Part shown: positions 36,293 through 44,886 of the stretch, in pieces | Layout: each line of letters opens with the position of its first letter | Position numbering within the stretch: position 1 is the first letter of the stretch | Assembly (NCBI GenBank): GCA_000961725.1 | Contig: LADS01000029.1 | Coordinates: 89,309-153,308, forward strand | Origin: Desulfobulbaceae bacterium BRH_c16a | GTDB taxonomy: Bacteria; Desulfobacterota; Desulfobulbia; Desulfobulbales; Desulfocapsaceae | Direction: 5' to 3' | DNA: 64,000 nucleotides | Program-made: the position numbers and the translations under genes | Notes under the pieces: generated by a model | Databases searched by the model: none | What the model was told of the DNA's origin: nothing | What the model saw: the letters and a program-made list of their open reading frames with translations, nothing else

Positions 36293-36321
36293 ATAATACT
36301 AACAGGATCTTACTGTGTCAA
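36293..36321 (-). promoter_or_regulatory. sigma-70-type promoter of the rpsF operon
   Basis: A perfect TTGACA (36316-36321 on the minus strand) and TATTAT (36293-36298) are separated by exactly 17 bases. The promoter overlaps the last codons of mazG and would start a leader of about 145 bases ahead of rpsF. Confidence 0.6.
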
Positions 36322-36710
36322 ACACTATTTTTTCTCTTTTCCTCGGCTTTGATTGCCTGCCACTGGGCTGTCAATTGCTCCTCGTTTTCGTATGTTTGAC
36401 CGGCAAAGACGTGTGGGTGGCGGCGAATGAGCTTGTCGTTGATGTTATGAATTACATCCGCCAGCTCAAAATTTTCAAGATCCTTATTGATCTCCGCTAT
36501 CATGATGAGGATGTAGAGCAGATCGCCAAGTTCTTCACAGGTATTACGGGAATCATCCTTTGCAATCGCTTCGTGAAGTTCGTCGCATTCCGACCTGAGA
36601 TATTTCATCAGGCTTAAGCCGGTCTGCCGCTTATCCCAGGGACAACCTTCGGTGCCTCGCAGGCTGCGAATAGTAGTAATAAGAGCCTGTAAATCGTGGT
36701 TAATTTTCAT
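36318..36710 (-). CDS. MazG-type nucleotide pyrophosphohydrolase, single domain
   Basis: The 130-residue protein has one MazG domain, an all-alpha Mg-dependent hydrolase that cleaves nucleoside triphosphates to monophosphate and pyrophosphate. GCPWDKRQTGLSLMKYLRSE, the EECDEL-like acidic helix SECDELHEAI, and CEELGDLLYILIMIAEI (ExxD metal site) are visible, with the RRHPHVF motif near the C-terminus. Classical MazG has two such domains (about 260 residues), so this is the short form, more like the house-cleaning enzymes. It is at the head of the long minus-strand block, and the rpsF promoter lies inside its 3' end. Confidence 0.9.
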   Translation of the reverse strand: MKINHDLQALITTIRSLRGTEGCPWDKRQTGLSLMKYLRSECDELHEAIAKDDSRNTCEELGDLLYILIMIAEINKDLENFELADVIHNINDKLIRRHPHVFAGQTYENEEQLTAQWQAIKAEEKRKNSV

Positions 36711-37012
36711 CGTGTTCTAGTATGTATCAAGAAAAGTCGGAGGTGCAATCGTCGCATGGAAAAGCTGGAGGAGCGTATATTCCAGTAACAATTTATTTCG
36801 CAACAAGCAAAATAAATGTTGACATTCCTCCCCTGACCAACTAAGTAGCTCAACTGGAATGTGTTGTCAGGTTTTGTGCATTTGCCTGTCAACAATCGAC
36901 GATAACATAATTCGTCAGAATGTACATTCTTAAACAGCGCACTTTGGTGCCGATTGAGCCGGTACCTGATAGGCAGATAGTCTTATAAATACCAACCCCC
37001 CGAGGTACGTTT
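36711..37012. other. 302-base divergent non-coding gap with a 14-base palindrome
   Basis: This gap separates mazG (minus) from the AP2-like gene (plus). It holds a perfect palindrome, AGAATGTACATTCT, at 36917-36930, about 83 bases before the AP2-like start codon, and TTGACA at 36817-36822 with a weak -10. Two short open frames here lack ribosome sites and family resemblance. I see no RNA gene. Confidence 0.5.
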
Positions 37013-37459
37013 ATGGAAGATGAAAGAAAGCAAAAGATCCTCCTTGAGAAACATAAGGACATCGCGAGGATCGATCAAGAGTCCAAGAGAACCCATGGCT
37101 GGTATGTCAGGGTCAGATTTCTCGGCAGAACCCATTCCAAATTTTTCTCCGACAGAAAATGCGGCGGAAGATATTCCAGCCTGCTGTCTGCTATCTCCTG
37201 GCGTGACAAGACAGAGAAAAAGCTCGGAAAGATTCGGACCAACAAGCATATGGTCACGGTAAGCAATTCCAGCACCGGTGTTGTCGGTGTACGACTCAAT
37301 GAAAAATTGAACAGGTATGAAGTGAGCTGGGTTACTCATCAAGGCAAACAGGGTAAAACTTCGGTTTCCATCTCGAAACACGGGAAGAAGGCAGCTTTCT
37401 CAAGAGCCTGTGTTATCCGTTCCGAAAAAGAGAAATCTCGGTTGGAATTTGCCGGCTGA
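37013..37459 (+). CDS. AP2/ERF-like DNA-binding protein, two modules
   Basis: A 148-residue basic protein that appears to contain two AP2-type DNA-binding modules, small three-stranded sheets with a packed helix. The first spans about residues 29-73 (GWYVRVRFLGRTHSKFFSD, then a GG turn and AISWRDKTEKKL). The second spans about 89-143 (GVVGVRLNEKLNRYEVSW, then KTSVSISKHGKKAAFSRAC). Bacterial AP2 domains occur alone and in homing endonucleases; no HNH motif is visible here. GAGG lies eight bases before the ATG. A strong hairpin follows the gene and a palindrome precedes it, so it is probably a monocistronic unit. Its target is unknown. Confidence 0.7.
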   Translation: MEDERKQKILLEKHKDIARIDQESKRTHGWYVRVRFLGRTHSKFFSDRKCGGRYSSLLSAISWRDKTEKKLGKIRTNKHMVTVSNSSTGVVGVRLNEKLNRYEVSWVTHQGKQGKTSVSISKHGKKAAFSRACVIRSEKEKSRLEFAG

Positions 37460-37525
37460 TATTCGAGGGTTGATATATTTGATGCCCCTTGTCGTATTGC
37501 AGCGAAAATTAAAGTACCACACCTA

Positions 37526-37558
37526 AACGTCTTTCGAGGCCTTGCCTCGAAAGACGTT
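37526..37558. terminator. 15-bp perfect hairpin after the AP2-like gene
   Basis: AACGTCTTTCGAGGC (37526-37540) and its exact complement (37544-37558) form a 15-bp stem with a three-base loop. It lies 67 bases after the AP2-like stop. No T run follows on either side, so it is a structure of uncertain role, perhaps a factor-assisted terminator or an RNA-stability element. Confidence 0.55.
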
Positions 37559-37636
37559 CGGAAATCGTAAGGTCCATCGCCCGAATCGACACACACCGTT
37601 TCCTGCCATAAAAAGATCGGATTTGTAAAGTTGATG

Positions 37637-37665
37637 TTGACAATTTCGACACGAATGGGTTAAAT
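37637..37665 (+). promoter_or_regulatory. sigma-70-type promoter of rplU-rpmA
   Basis: TTGACA at 37637-37642 and TTAAAT at 37660-37665 are 17 bases apart, 68 bases before the rplU ATG. It is the best promoter match in the gap upstream of rplU. Confidence 0.5.
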
Positions 37666-37732
37666 GCCTAGTTCTTGTAATGTCTTGCAATCTAAATTTT
37701 GAAAGAAAAGATTCACTCAAAGAGGTTCATAT

Positions 37733-38044
37733 ATGTATGCGATAGTTCGTACAGGCGGCAAACAGTATCAGGTGGCATGCGGCGATCAGGTTCGAGTTGA
37801 AAAACTTGACGGCAACGTCGGTGAGACAATCGATCTGAACGATGTACTCATGGTGGTGGATGGCGATGAGATCAAAGTTGGACAACCGGTTCTCGAAAAT
37901 GCCAAAGTGACTGCAAAAATTGCCGAGCAGGGCAGGGCAAAGAAAATTATCGTTTTCAAGAAAAAGCGTCGTACCGGGTATCGTCTGAGAAGAGGTCACA
38001 GACAATCCTATACGGCCTTGCAGATTGAAGAAATATCGGCGTAA
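37733..38044 (+). CDS. rplU: 50S ribosomal protein L21
   Basis: The 103-residue protein is L21, a primary 23S rRNA binding protein. It opens with MYAIVRTGGKQYQVACGD and contains KIIVFKKKRRTGYRLRRGHR, the basic loop that enters rRNA. AGAGG stands seven bases before the ATG. rpmA follows after 81 bases and obgE after a terminator, the common rplU-rpmA-obg order. Confidence 0.97.
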   Translation: MYAIVRTGGKQYQVACGDQVRVEKLDGNVGETIDLNDVLMVVDGDEIKVGQPVLENAKVTAKIAEQGRAKKIIVFKKKRRTGYRLRRGHRQSYTALQIEEISA

Positions 38045-38125
38045 ACAGTTTCCCCTCGTAAGAGGTTACAGATTTTAATTGAACAACGGGCGATAATGCA
38101 TCTCGTTGGCACGAAGGAGTAGGAA

Positions 38126-38383
38126 ATGGCTCATAAGAAAGCAGGTGGCAGTTCGAGGAATGGTCGCGACAGCGCTGGTCAACGGAGAGGCATTAAACGT
38201 TTTGGCGGTCAGGTGGTAAAAGCCGGAAACATTCTTGTCCGTCAACTCGGCACAAAAATACACCCGGGAACAAACGTTGGATGCGGACGGGATTATACCT
38301 TGTTTGCAAAAGTTGACGGGGTTGTCACCTATGAAAATTTTGGTAAAGACCGAAAACGCGTCAGCATCTACCCCGAAGCCTGA
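38126..38383 (+). CDS. rpmA: 50S ribosomal protein L27
   Basis: The 85-residue protein is L27, whose N-terminal tail reaches the peptidyl-transferase centre. It starts [20 protein letters not shown] directly, so it lacks the cleaved N-terminal extension found in Firmicutes. GVKVVKAG-like and IIVRQ-like segments appear as [18 protein letters not shown], followed by [15 protein letters not shown] strong AAGGAGTAGGA ribosome site precedes the ATG. Confidence 0.97.
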   Translation: MAHKKAGGSSRNGRDSAGQRRGIKRFGGQVVKAGNILVRQLGTKIHPGTNVGCGRDYTLFAKVDGVVTYENFGKDRKRVSIYPEA

Positions 38384-38411
38384 TTAGTACCTTAGAAATT
38401 CATTTCTTGGT

Positions 38412-38490
38412 TTTCACCCCCTCAGGAGGTACTGAAAGGAGTAGGAATGAATTTCGTGAAGGTACTTATACCCCCTTGTGGGGTGTTAGT
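38412..38490. repeat. paired-hairpin repeat, copy A
   Basis: Between rpmA and obgE lie two short GC-rich hairpins: one in CCCCCTCAGGAGG followed by TACTGAAA, and one at 38470-38484, ACCCC-CTTGT-GGGGT, preceded by GGTACTTAT and followed by GTTAG. The same words occur at 61831-61886 in a shorter arrangement. The element is probably a dispersed repeat; I do not recognise the family. Confidence 0.5.
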
Positions 38491-38544
38491 TTTCTTGCGT
38501 ATATTTCCCTGGAATCGCTCCAAAAGCGGTTTGCCCAGGAGTTG

Positions 38545-39639
<1,095 letters not shown>

Positions 39640-39737
39640 AATAACTGTTTTTTGCTCCCCTGTCGTACGGCAAGAATCACCGGAAGAGTTTGTATAACTG
39701 CAGCATTTTTGCTTGAATTTTTTTGGTTCGATTGAAA

Positions 39738-40895
39738 ATGGATAACAATATCGCATTGGAAGAAGGGCTTTTCTACAGGCAGACACTCTTTGATAAAGCA
39801 AAAAGAGTGATCGTCAAGGTCGGCAGTGCCATTCTCACCGAAAGAGACGGCCTCAACCATGAAGTGATAGATAATCTTGCGCGGGAAATCGCGTTTTTGC
39901 ATGACACCGGCAGGGAGGTGATTCTGGTCAGCTCCGGTGCTGTTGCCGCGGGAAAACGGAAAGTGCATTTTCGCGACGATCAGGAGGTGACCATAAAAGA
40001 AAAGCAGGCTCTGGCGGCAATAGGCCAGTCGCGTCTGATGCATGATTATGATGAGGCTTTCAGCAAACACAACAAGACTATCGCCCAGATCCTTCTGACC
40101 CATTCCGACCTGGCGGACCGCAAGAGATATCTCAATGTCCGCAATACCATTCTGACCTTGTTCAAATTCGGCGTAATCCCGGTTATCAACGAAAACGATA
40201 CGGTTTCGACCGAAGAACTGAAATTCAGTGATAATGACAATCTGGGGGCATTGGTCGCCAACCTGATCGAAGCCGATATGTTTATCTGTCTCACGGATGT
40301 CGACGCCCTGTACGATCGCAACCCCCTCTCAGACCCTCAAGCGAAGGCTCTCTACACAGTTTCCGAAGTAACCGACGAAATTATATCGATGGCCGGCAAC
40401 AGCAAGAGCGTCCTGGGTACAGGCGGCATGCAGAGCAAGATTTTGGCTGCAAAAATGGTTTCGGCGGGGGGGGGCAGCTCGTTTATCGGTCCGGGACGAA
40501 GAAGAGACATACTGAAGCATCTCTTTTCAGGTGAACTGGTCGGTACGTTTTTTCTGCCTCGTGCCGAAAAAATGCAGAGCCGGAAACGGTGGATCGCCTA
40601 TGTTCTTAAGCCCCAGGGTGTGCTTGTTCTTGACGATGGGGCCTGTCTTGCGATAACCAAAAAGGGGAAAAGTCTCCTTCCGTCGGGTATTATCGATATC
40701 CAGGGACAGTTCGAGATAGGGGATTGCCTGCGATGCGTCAATCTTCAGAGCAGGCCCGTAGCCGTTGGCTTGACGAATTTTGATTCCAGCGATCTTCGCA
40801 AAATAAAAGGTGTACGTTCCGATAAGATTGCCGAAATCCTCGGTTATAAAGAAAGTGATGAAGTCATGCATCGGGATAATCTGGTCATCCTGTAA
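39738..40895 (+). CDS. proB: glutamate 5-kinase
   Basis: ProB phosphorylates glutamate to glutamyl-5-phosphate, the first step of proline synthesis. The 385-residue protein has the amino-acid-kinase domain (VIVKVGSAILTERDG, VILVSSGAVAAGK, INENDTVSTEEL, FSDNDNLGALVANLIEADM, LGTGGMQSKILAAKMVS) and a C-terminal PUA domain (about residues 285-370). In many bacteria ProB is feedback-inhibited by proline at the kinase domain. The start at ATG 39738 is preferred over a TTG five codons upstream. Its TAA overlaps the ATG of proA by one base. Confidence 0.95.
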   Translation: MDNNIALEEGLFYRQTLFDKAKRVIVKVGSAILTERDGLNHEVIDNLAREIAFLHDTGREVILVSSGAVAAGKRKVHFRDDQEVTIKEKQALAAIGQSRLMHDYDEAFSKHNKTIAQILLTHSDLADRKRYLNVRNTILTLFKFGVIPVINENDTVSTEELKFSDNDNLGALVANLIEADMFICLTDVDALYDRNPLSDPQAKALYTVSEVTDEIISMAGNSKSVLGTGGMQSKILAAKMVSAGGGSSFIGPGRRRDILKHLFSGELVGTFFLPRAEKMQSRKRWIAYVLKPQGVLVLDDGACLAITKKGKSLLPSGIIDIQGQFEIGDCLRCVNLQSRPVAVGLTNFDSSDLRKIKGVRSDKIAEILGYKESDEVMHRDNLVIL

Positions 40896-42187
40896 TGCTT
40901 CCTGCGCGAATTCCAAGAGAGACTGACGTGAACACCCTTGAACAACAAATATCCGATCTTGCAAAAAAAGCCAAGGCCGCATCCATATCCCTCATGGCTC
41001 TTTCGACTGTAGTCAAGAACAATGTGCTGCTTAAAGTTGCTGAACTGCTGATAGAGGAGAAAGAAACCATTCAGCAGGAAAATGACAAGGATCTGAAAAA
41101 CGGCGAGGAAAAAGGACTTTCCCCGGCGATGCTCGACCGTTTGCGATTATCCGATGCAGTTATTCATTCCATGGTGACAGCCTTGCACGAAATCTGTGCC
41201 CTCGCCGATCCAATCGGCAAAGTTGAGGAGTTGGCCAAAAGACCAAATGGCCTGCTGGTTGGCAGGATGAGAGTGCCGCTTGGGGTGATTGCCATGGTGT
41301 ATGAATCGCGGCCCAATGTTACCGTTGAAGCTGCGGCACTCTGCATAAAAACCGGCAATGCTGCAATCCTTCGCGGCGGTTCAGAGGCCATCCACTCCAA
41401 CATTGTATTGGCCGGTATCCTGCAAAAAGCGCTCATCTCACAGCACGTTGACAAGGATGTGGTCCAAGTCATTCCGACCACCGAACGACAGGCTGTCACC
41501 CATCTCCTGACCCTCGATGAGTATATCGACCTGGTTATTCCCCGGGGCGGTGAAGGACTGATTCGGTTCGTCTCGCAAAATTCCAGAATACCTGTACTCA
41601 AACATTACAAAGGAGTCTGTCATCTGTATGTCGATAAGGATGCCGATTTAGCCAAAACCGTCCCTCTCGTTATTAATTCAAAAACCCATCGTCCCGGGGT
41701 GTGTAATGCCTTGGAGGGACTGTTGATTCATGAGGAAGTGGCGGCCGAGATCCTTCCGATCCTGGTGACTGCCTTGATTGCCAAGGGGGTCGAGTTGAGA
41801 GGATGTGCAAAATCGACGGCAATCTCAAGTCGAATTAACAAGGCGGTCGAGAGCGACTGGGGAACCGAATTTCTCGACCTGATTCTTTGCGTGAAGATTG
41901 TTAAGGATTTTGAAGAGGCTAAAGCGTATATAATACAGTATGGTTCTCAACATACTGAAACGATTGTTACTGAAAACTACAGCACCGCCCAACGGTTTAT
42001 CAATGAGATAGATGCCTCCGCGGTGATGGTCAACGCATCGACCCGCTTTAATGACGGTGGTGAGCTTGGTCTCGGAGCCGAGATAGGGATAAGTACGACG
42101 AAACTGCATGCATATGGTCCTATGGGATTGGAGGAGTTGACCACCCGTAAATTTATCGTTTATGGACAGGGGCAGGTTAGAATGTGA
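40895..42187 (+). CDS. proA: gamma-glutamyl phosphate reductase
   Basis: ProA reduces glutamyl-5-phosphate to glutamate semialdehyde with NADPH, the second step of proline synthesis. The 430-residue aldehyde-dehydrogenase-family protein has VIAMVYESRPNVTVEAAALC, RGGSEAIHSN, VIPRGGEGLI, the catalytic cysteine in NSKTHRPGVCNALEGLL and the C-terminal FNDGGELGLGAEIGISTTKL block. The ATG at 40895 overlaps the proB stop; a GTG at 40928 with an AGAGAG upstream would give a 419-residue protein, closer to the family length, and may be the true start. The stop overlaps the nadD GTG by four bases. Confidence 0.95.
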   Translation: MLPARIPRETDVNTLEQQISDLAKKAKAASISLMALSTVVKNNVLLKVAELLIEEKETIQQENDKDLKNGEEKGLSPAMLDRLRLSDAVIHSMVTALHEICALADPIGKVEELAKRPNGLLVGRMRVPLGVIAMVYESRPNVTVEAAALCIKTGNAAILRGGSEAIHSNIVLAGILQKALISQHVDKDVVQVIPTTERQAVTHLLTLDEYIDLVIPRGGEGLIRFVSQNSRIPVLKHYKGVCHLYVDKDADLAKTVPLVINSKTHRPGVCNALEGLLIHEEVAAEILPILVTALIAKGVELRGCAKSTAISSRINKAVESDWGTEFLDLILCVKIVKDFEEAKAYIIQYGSQHTETIVTENYSTAQRFINEIDASAVMVNASTRFNDGGELGLGAEIGISTTKLHAYGPMGLEELTTRKFIVYGQGQVRM

Positions 42188-42867
42188 CCATTTTCAAGAT
42201 CGGAGTGCTTGGCGGTACTTTCGACCCGGTACATTTCGGCCACCTGCAGATGGCTGAAGCTGCTTTCAAGGAATGCAGCCTTGACAAGGTTTTCTTTATC
42301 CCCTCGGCCAGCCCTCCCCATAAAGACGAAACGACAGTCACCTCTTTTACCCACCGGCTGGCCATGCTCGAGATTGTCAGTCGGGAGAGTGTGCATTTTG
42401 AGTGCAGTGCGATAGAAGGGCATCTGCCGTTTCCTTCCTATACCATCGATACATTGCGAGCCCTTGAGGATTTATTTCTTGAAGAAACCGACCTTTTTTT
42501 TATTATCGGTGAAGATGCGTTTCTTGATTTCAAGAGCTGGAAATCATACGAGGAAATACTTGGAATGGTGAATATTGCGATTGCCCGGCGCGACGGCTAT
42601 CGGAAAACACAGCTGATCGATTTTCTGAAAATGATCGGGTATACCCGGCAGAACAATTGCTGGCGGCGACAAGGCCGAGGGAAGAAAATCTTTCTTCTTC
42701 ATACCATACCGGGAAATTTCAGCTCAACGTTGATCAGGAAAAAGATGAAAGAGGGAATTCTTCCGGAAGGAGATATTCCAGAAGGAGTACTTGAGTATAT
42801 TATCAAACATCAGCTCTACCGATCGGACCTGAAGCACGACCCACATCCTGCCGGTCCCATCTCTTAG
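42184..42867 (+). CDS. nadD: nicotinate-nucleotide adenylyltransferase
   Basis: NadD joins nicotinate mononucleotide to AMP on the path to NAD. The 227-residue protein has the nucleotidyltransferase motif GVLGGTFDPVHFGHLQMAE, the PSASPPHK segment, the SYTIDTL block, FIIGEDAFLDFKSWKSYEEI and the second phosphate motif FSSTLIRKKM. The start is GTG 42184, overlapping the proA stop, with GGGGCAGG upstream. The C-terminus extends about ten residues past the usual end. No rsfS follows, unlike the common nadD-rsfS-rlmH order. Confidence 0.94.
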   Translation: MTIFKIGVLGGTFDPVHFGHLQMAEAAFKECSLDKVFFIPSASPPHKDETTVTSFTHRLAMLEIVSRESVHFECSAIEGHLPFPSYTIDTLRALEDLFLEETDLFFIIGEDAFLDFKSWKSYEEILGMVNIAIARRDGYRKTQLIDFLKMIGYTRQNNCWRRQGRGKKIFLLHTIPGNFSSTLIRKKMKEGILPEGDIPEGVLEYIIKHQLYRSDLKHDPHPAGPIS

Positions 42868-42887
42868 AGCTGCGGGGATACTCACTT

Positions 42888-44111
42888 ATGCAGCATAAAG
42901 AACAAGGCACTGATCCTCCCAAAACGCCCATTCTCATTGTTGACGATTCACTGGTTTTTCGTCGATTCCTGAGAGATATCCTCGAGGATTCTCCGGATTT
43001 TTCAGTAATCGGAGAGGCACAGAATGGCATAGAGGCTCTCGATATGGTGTTGAAAACCAATCCTGCAGTGATTCTCCTTGATCTTGAAATGCCGCTTATG
43101 GACGGGATGACCGCTCTCCAGCATCTGATGATTCATCGCCCGACTCCGACCATTATGTTCTCTAGTCTCACCGAGAAAGGAACTGCCCGATGTTTCGACA
43201 CGATGAAGAATGGCGCCGTCGATTTCATATACAAGGATTTCATCTTTCAAAAGAGCACCCTGCAGACCCATAAACAGGTGCTGATCGATAAAGTCAAAAA
43301 GGCCGCTTGTTGTCAGGTGAGGGCGCGGGAGCCGGTTTTTTCCAACAAGCCTGTTGCAACCGACTCCTTCGACGAAGAGCGAAGAGTTGTCTTTTGTGAA
43401 GAATGCGGCCAGCGGGAAGTTGTCTCCTATAGAAGATCCCAGCCGATACGCAGCATAACCTGTTCCCAGTGTGGCGACAGCATTGAGTTAAGCTTTTCAC
43501 CCCAGTCCCAATTCCGCAGGAATACCTTCATCACAGTGATCGGAGGAGGGGATGGCTGTTTTTACAACCTCCTTGAGCTCATTCCTCGGCTTGATCCCGA
43601 GATGGGAGGTGCCCTGATCGTTGTTATCCATCAAGATCCGGAACATGTAAGCAGCTTTACGGAATATCTCGATGCCATTTCGGCAATGAAGGTGGTGCGG
43701 GCCAGAGAAGGTTTAAATATCGAGGGAGGAACCTGCTATATTTTCTCTGGCCAGGATTATATGCGCCTGAAACCCTACAGTGCCCAACTCACCCTCCAGA
43801 GATTGCAGAAAGCAGTTTTAAATGGAGGTCCCCTCGACATCATGTTGGCATCGGTAAGCACTCTCTTTAAAAAACGAGCAGCGGGAATCATTCTCTCCGG
43901 AGATATCAAAGATGGCGATAAAGGTATGGCTATCCTGATCAAAAATGGCGGAACACCTGTTGTGCTAGACGGAAAAGAGTGCTACTGCAAAAATATAGGA
44001 AAAAACATTCTCGACACATGCAATATCCAGAGAACCTATAAAAGTGAAAATATCGTAGAAATAATCAGGCGACTCCACTACGGAGCCAAAGATGGCGGGA
44101 TAGCAGGTTGA
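42888..44111 (+). CDS. CheB-like protein: receiver, zinc-ribbon linker, degenerate methylesterase domain
   Basis: The 407-residue protein has a receiver domain (residues 12-130, acceptor aspartate in VILLDLEMPLMDGMTAL), a linker with FCEECGQ and CSQCGD that forms a likely zinc ribbon (about residues 169-203), and a C-terminal domain resembling CheB methylesterase (about 213-390). The esterase serine is normally in a GASTGG-type loop; here that loop reads VIGGGDGCFYN, with no serine, and the histidine region reads VVIHQDP. The aspartate of the triad may be kept in LSGDIKDGDKGM. It therefore probably does not demethylate receptors. No other chemotaxis gene is near. It follows nadD by 20 bases. 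Confidence 0.8.
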   Translation: MQHKEQGTDPPKTPILIVDDSLVFRRFLRDILEDSPDFSVIGEAQNGIEALDMVLKTNPAVILLDLEMPLMDGMTALQHLMIHRPTPTIMFSSLTEKGTARCFDTMKNGAVDFIYKDFIFQKSTLQTHKQVLIDKVKKAACCQVRAREPVFSNKPVATDSFDEERRVVFCEECGQREVVSYRRSQPIRSITCSQCGDSIELSFSPQSQFRRNTFITVIGGGDGCFYNLLELIPRLDPEMGGALIVVIHQDPEHVSSFTEYLDAISAMKVVRAREGLNIEGGTCYIFSGQDYMRLKPYSAQLTLQRLQKAVLNGGPLDIMLASVSTLFKKRAAGIILSGDIKDGDKGMAILIKNGGTPVVLDGKECYCKNIGKNILDTCNIQRTYKSENIVEIIRRLHYGAKDGGIAG

Positions 44112-44153
44112 GGAACAGGCGATTTCATCCGGAGAGATTCGGGGGGAGTCGAT

Positions 44154-44870
44154 GTGTTGCAGCAAAGAGGCGGACAGGTGGAAGAACAGGATAAAAGGGC
44201 ATCGATTCTCTGGGAAGAAAGTGTACCTCTCATGCGCCAGGGTTTGCACAAGGAACTCGTGCGGCTTGCATTCAATGGCCTGGAAAACAGCCAAAAGGTC
44301 TTCCCCGCCCGGGAAAACGTATTTGCCTCACTGCGGCAGACAAGCCTCGATGCCACCCGGGTGGTAATTATCGGGCAAGACCCGTACTTTAACGAACATC
44401 CAGGGAAGGGACCGGAAGCCCACGGCTTATGCTTTTCCGTGCAAAACGGGATTCCTGTACCACCCTCCCTGCGCAATATTCTTCTGGAAGTAAATAACAG
44501 CATATACAACGGCAGGAGGGTGAGTGTCGACAGCGACCTCACCCGATGGGCGATTCAGGGGGTATTGCTTCTCAATGCCAGCTTAACAGTCATCGCCAAG
44601 TGCCCTAACTCTCATGTCAATCTCGGCTGGCACCGATTGACCGACAACATAATCGAGACAATTTCCCGGCAAAAGGAGCATGTCGTTTTCATGCTCTGGG
44701 GGACATTTGCTCAGAAGAAAGCTGTTCTTATCGATCGGACAAAACATCTGATCCTCGCAACCAGTCATCCTTCGCCTTTGTCGGCACATAAGGGATTTCT
44801 CGGTTCGGGAGTTTTCAGGCGGTGCAACGAATACCTCACTCTCCACGGGCATCTGCCGATTGAATGGTAG
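44154..44870 (+). CDS. ung: uracil-DNA glycosylase, family 1
   Basis: Ung removes uracil from DNA to start base-excision repair. The 238-residue protein has the water-activating motif as VVIIGQDPYFNEHPG, the LCFSVQNGIPVPPSLRNI segment, WAIQGVLLLNASLTV, HVVFMLWGTFAQKK, and the leucine-loop motif HPSPLSAHKGFLGSG. The active-site motif is usually GQDPYH followed by GxGQAHGL; here the histidine is phenylalanine, and five extra residues lie before AHGL. The other core motifs are intact. The start is a GTG at 44154 with GGGGGAG close upstream. The first 20 residues are not conserved. Confidence 0.9.
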   Translation: MLQQRGGQVEEQDKRASILWEESVPLMRQGLHKELVRLAFNGLENSQKVFPARENVFASLRQTSLDATRVVIIGQDPYFNEHPGKGPEAHGLCFSVQNGIPVPPSLRNILLEVNNSIYNGRRVSVDSDLTRWAIQGVLLLNASLTVIAKCPNSHVNLGWHRLTDNIIETISRQKEHVVFMLWGTFAQKKAVLIDRTKHLILATSHPSPLSAHKGFLGSGVFRRCNEYLTLHGHLPIEW

Positions 44871-44883
44871 CTCCCGTGAGCTA
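44868..44883. terminator. small hairpin between convergent ung and nnr
   Basis: TAGCTC and GAGCTA pair with loop CCGT, beginning at the ung stop codon. There is no T run; the position between two converging stops suggests transcript end protection or termination. Confidence 0.3.
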
Positions 44884-44886
44884 TCT

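Noticed and set aside
38461..38500. Integron attC site at GTTAG
   Set aside because: The GTTAGTT and GTTAGCC ends do not fit the attC core GTTRRRY, and no paired R'' core or integrase gene is visible.
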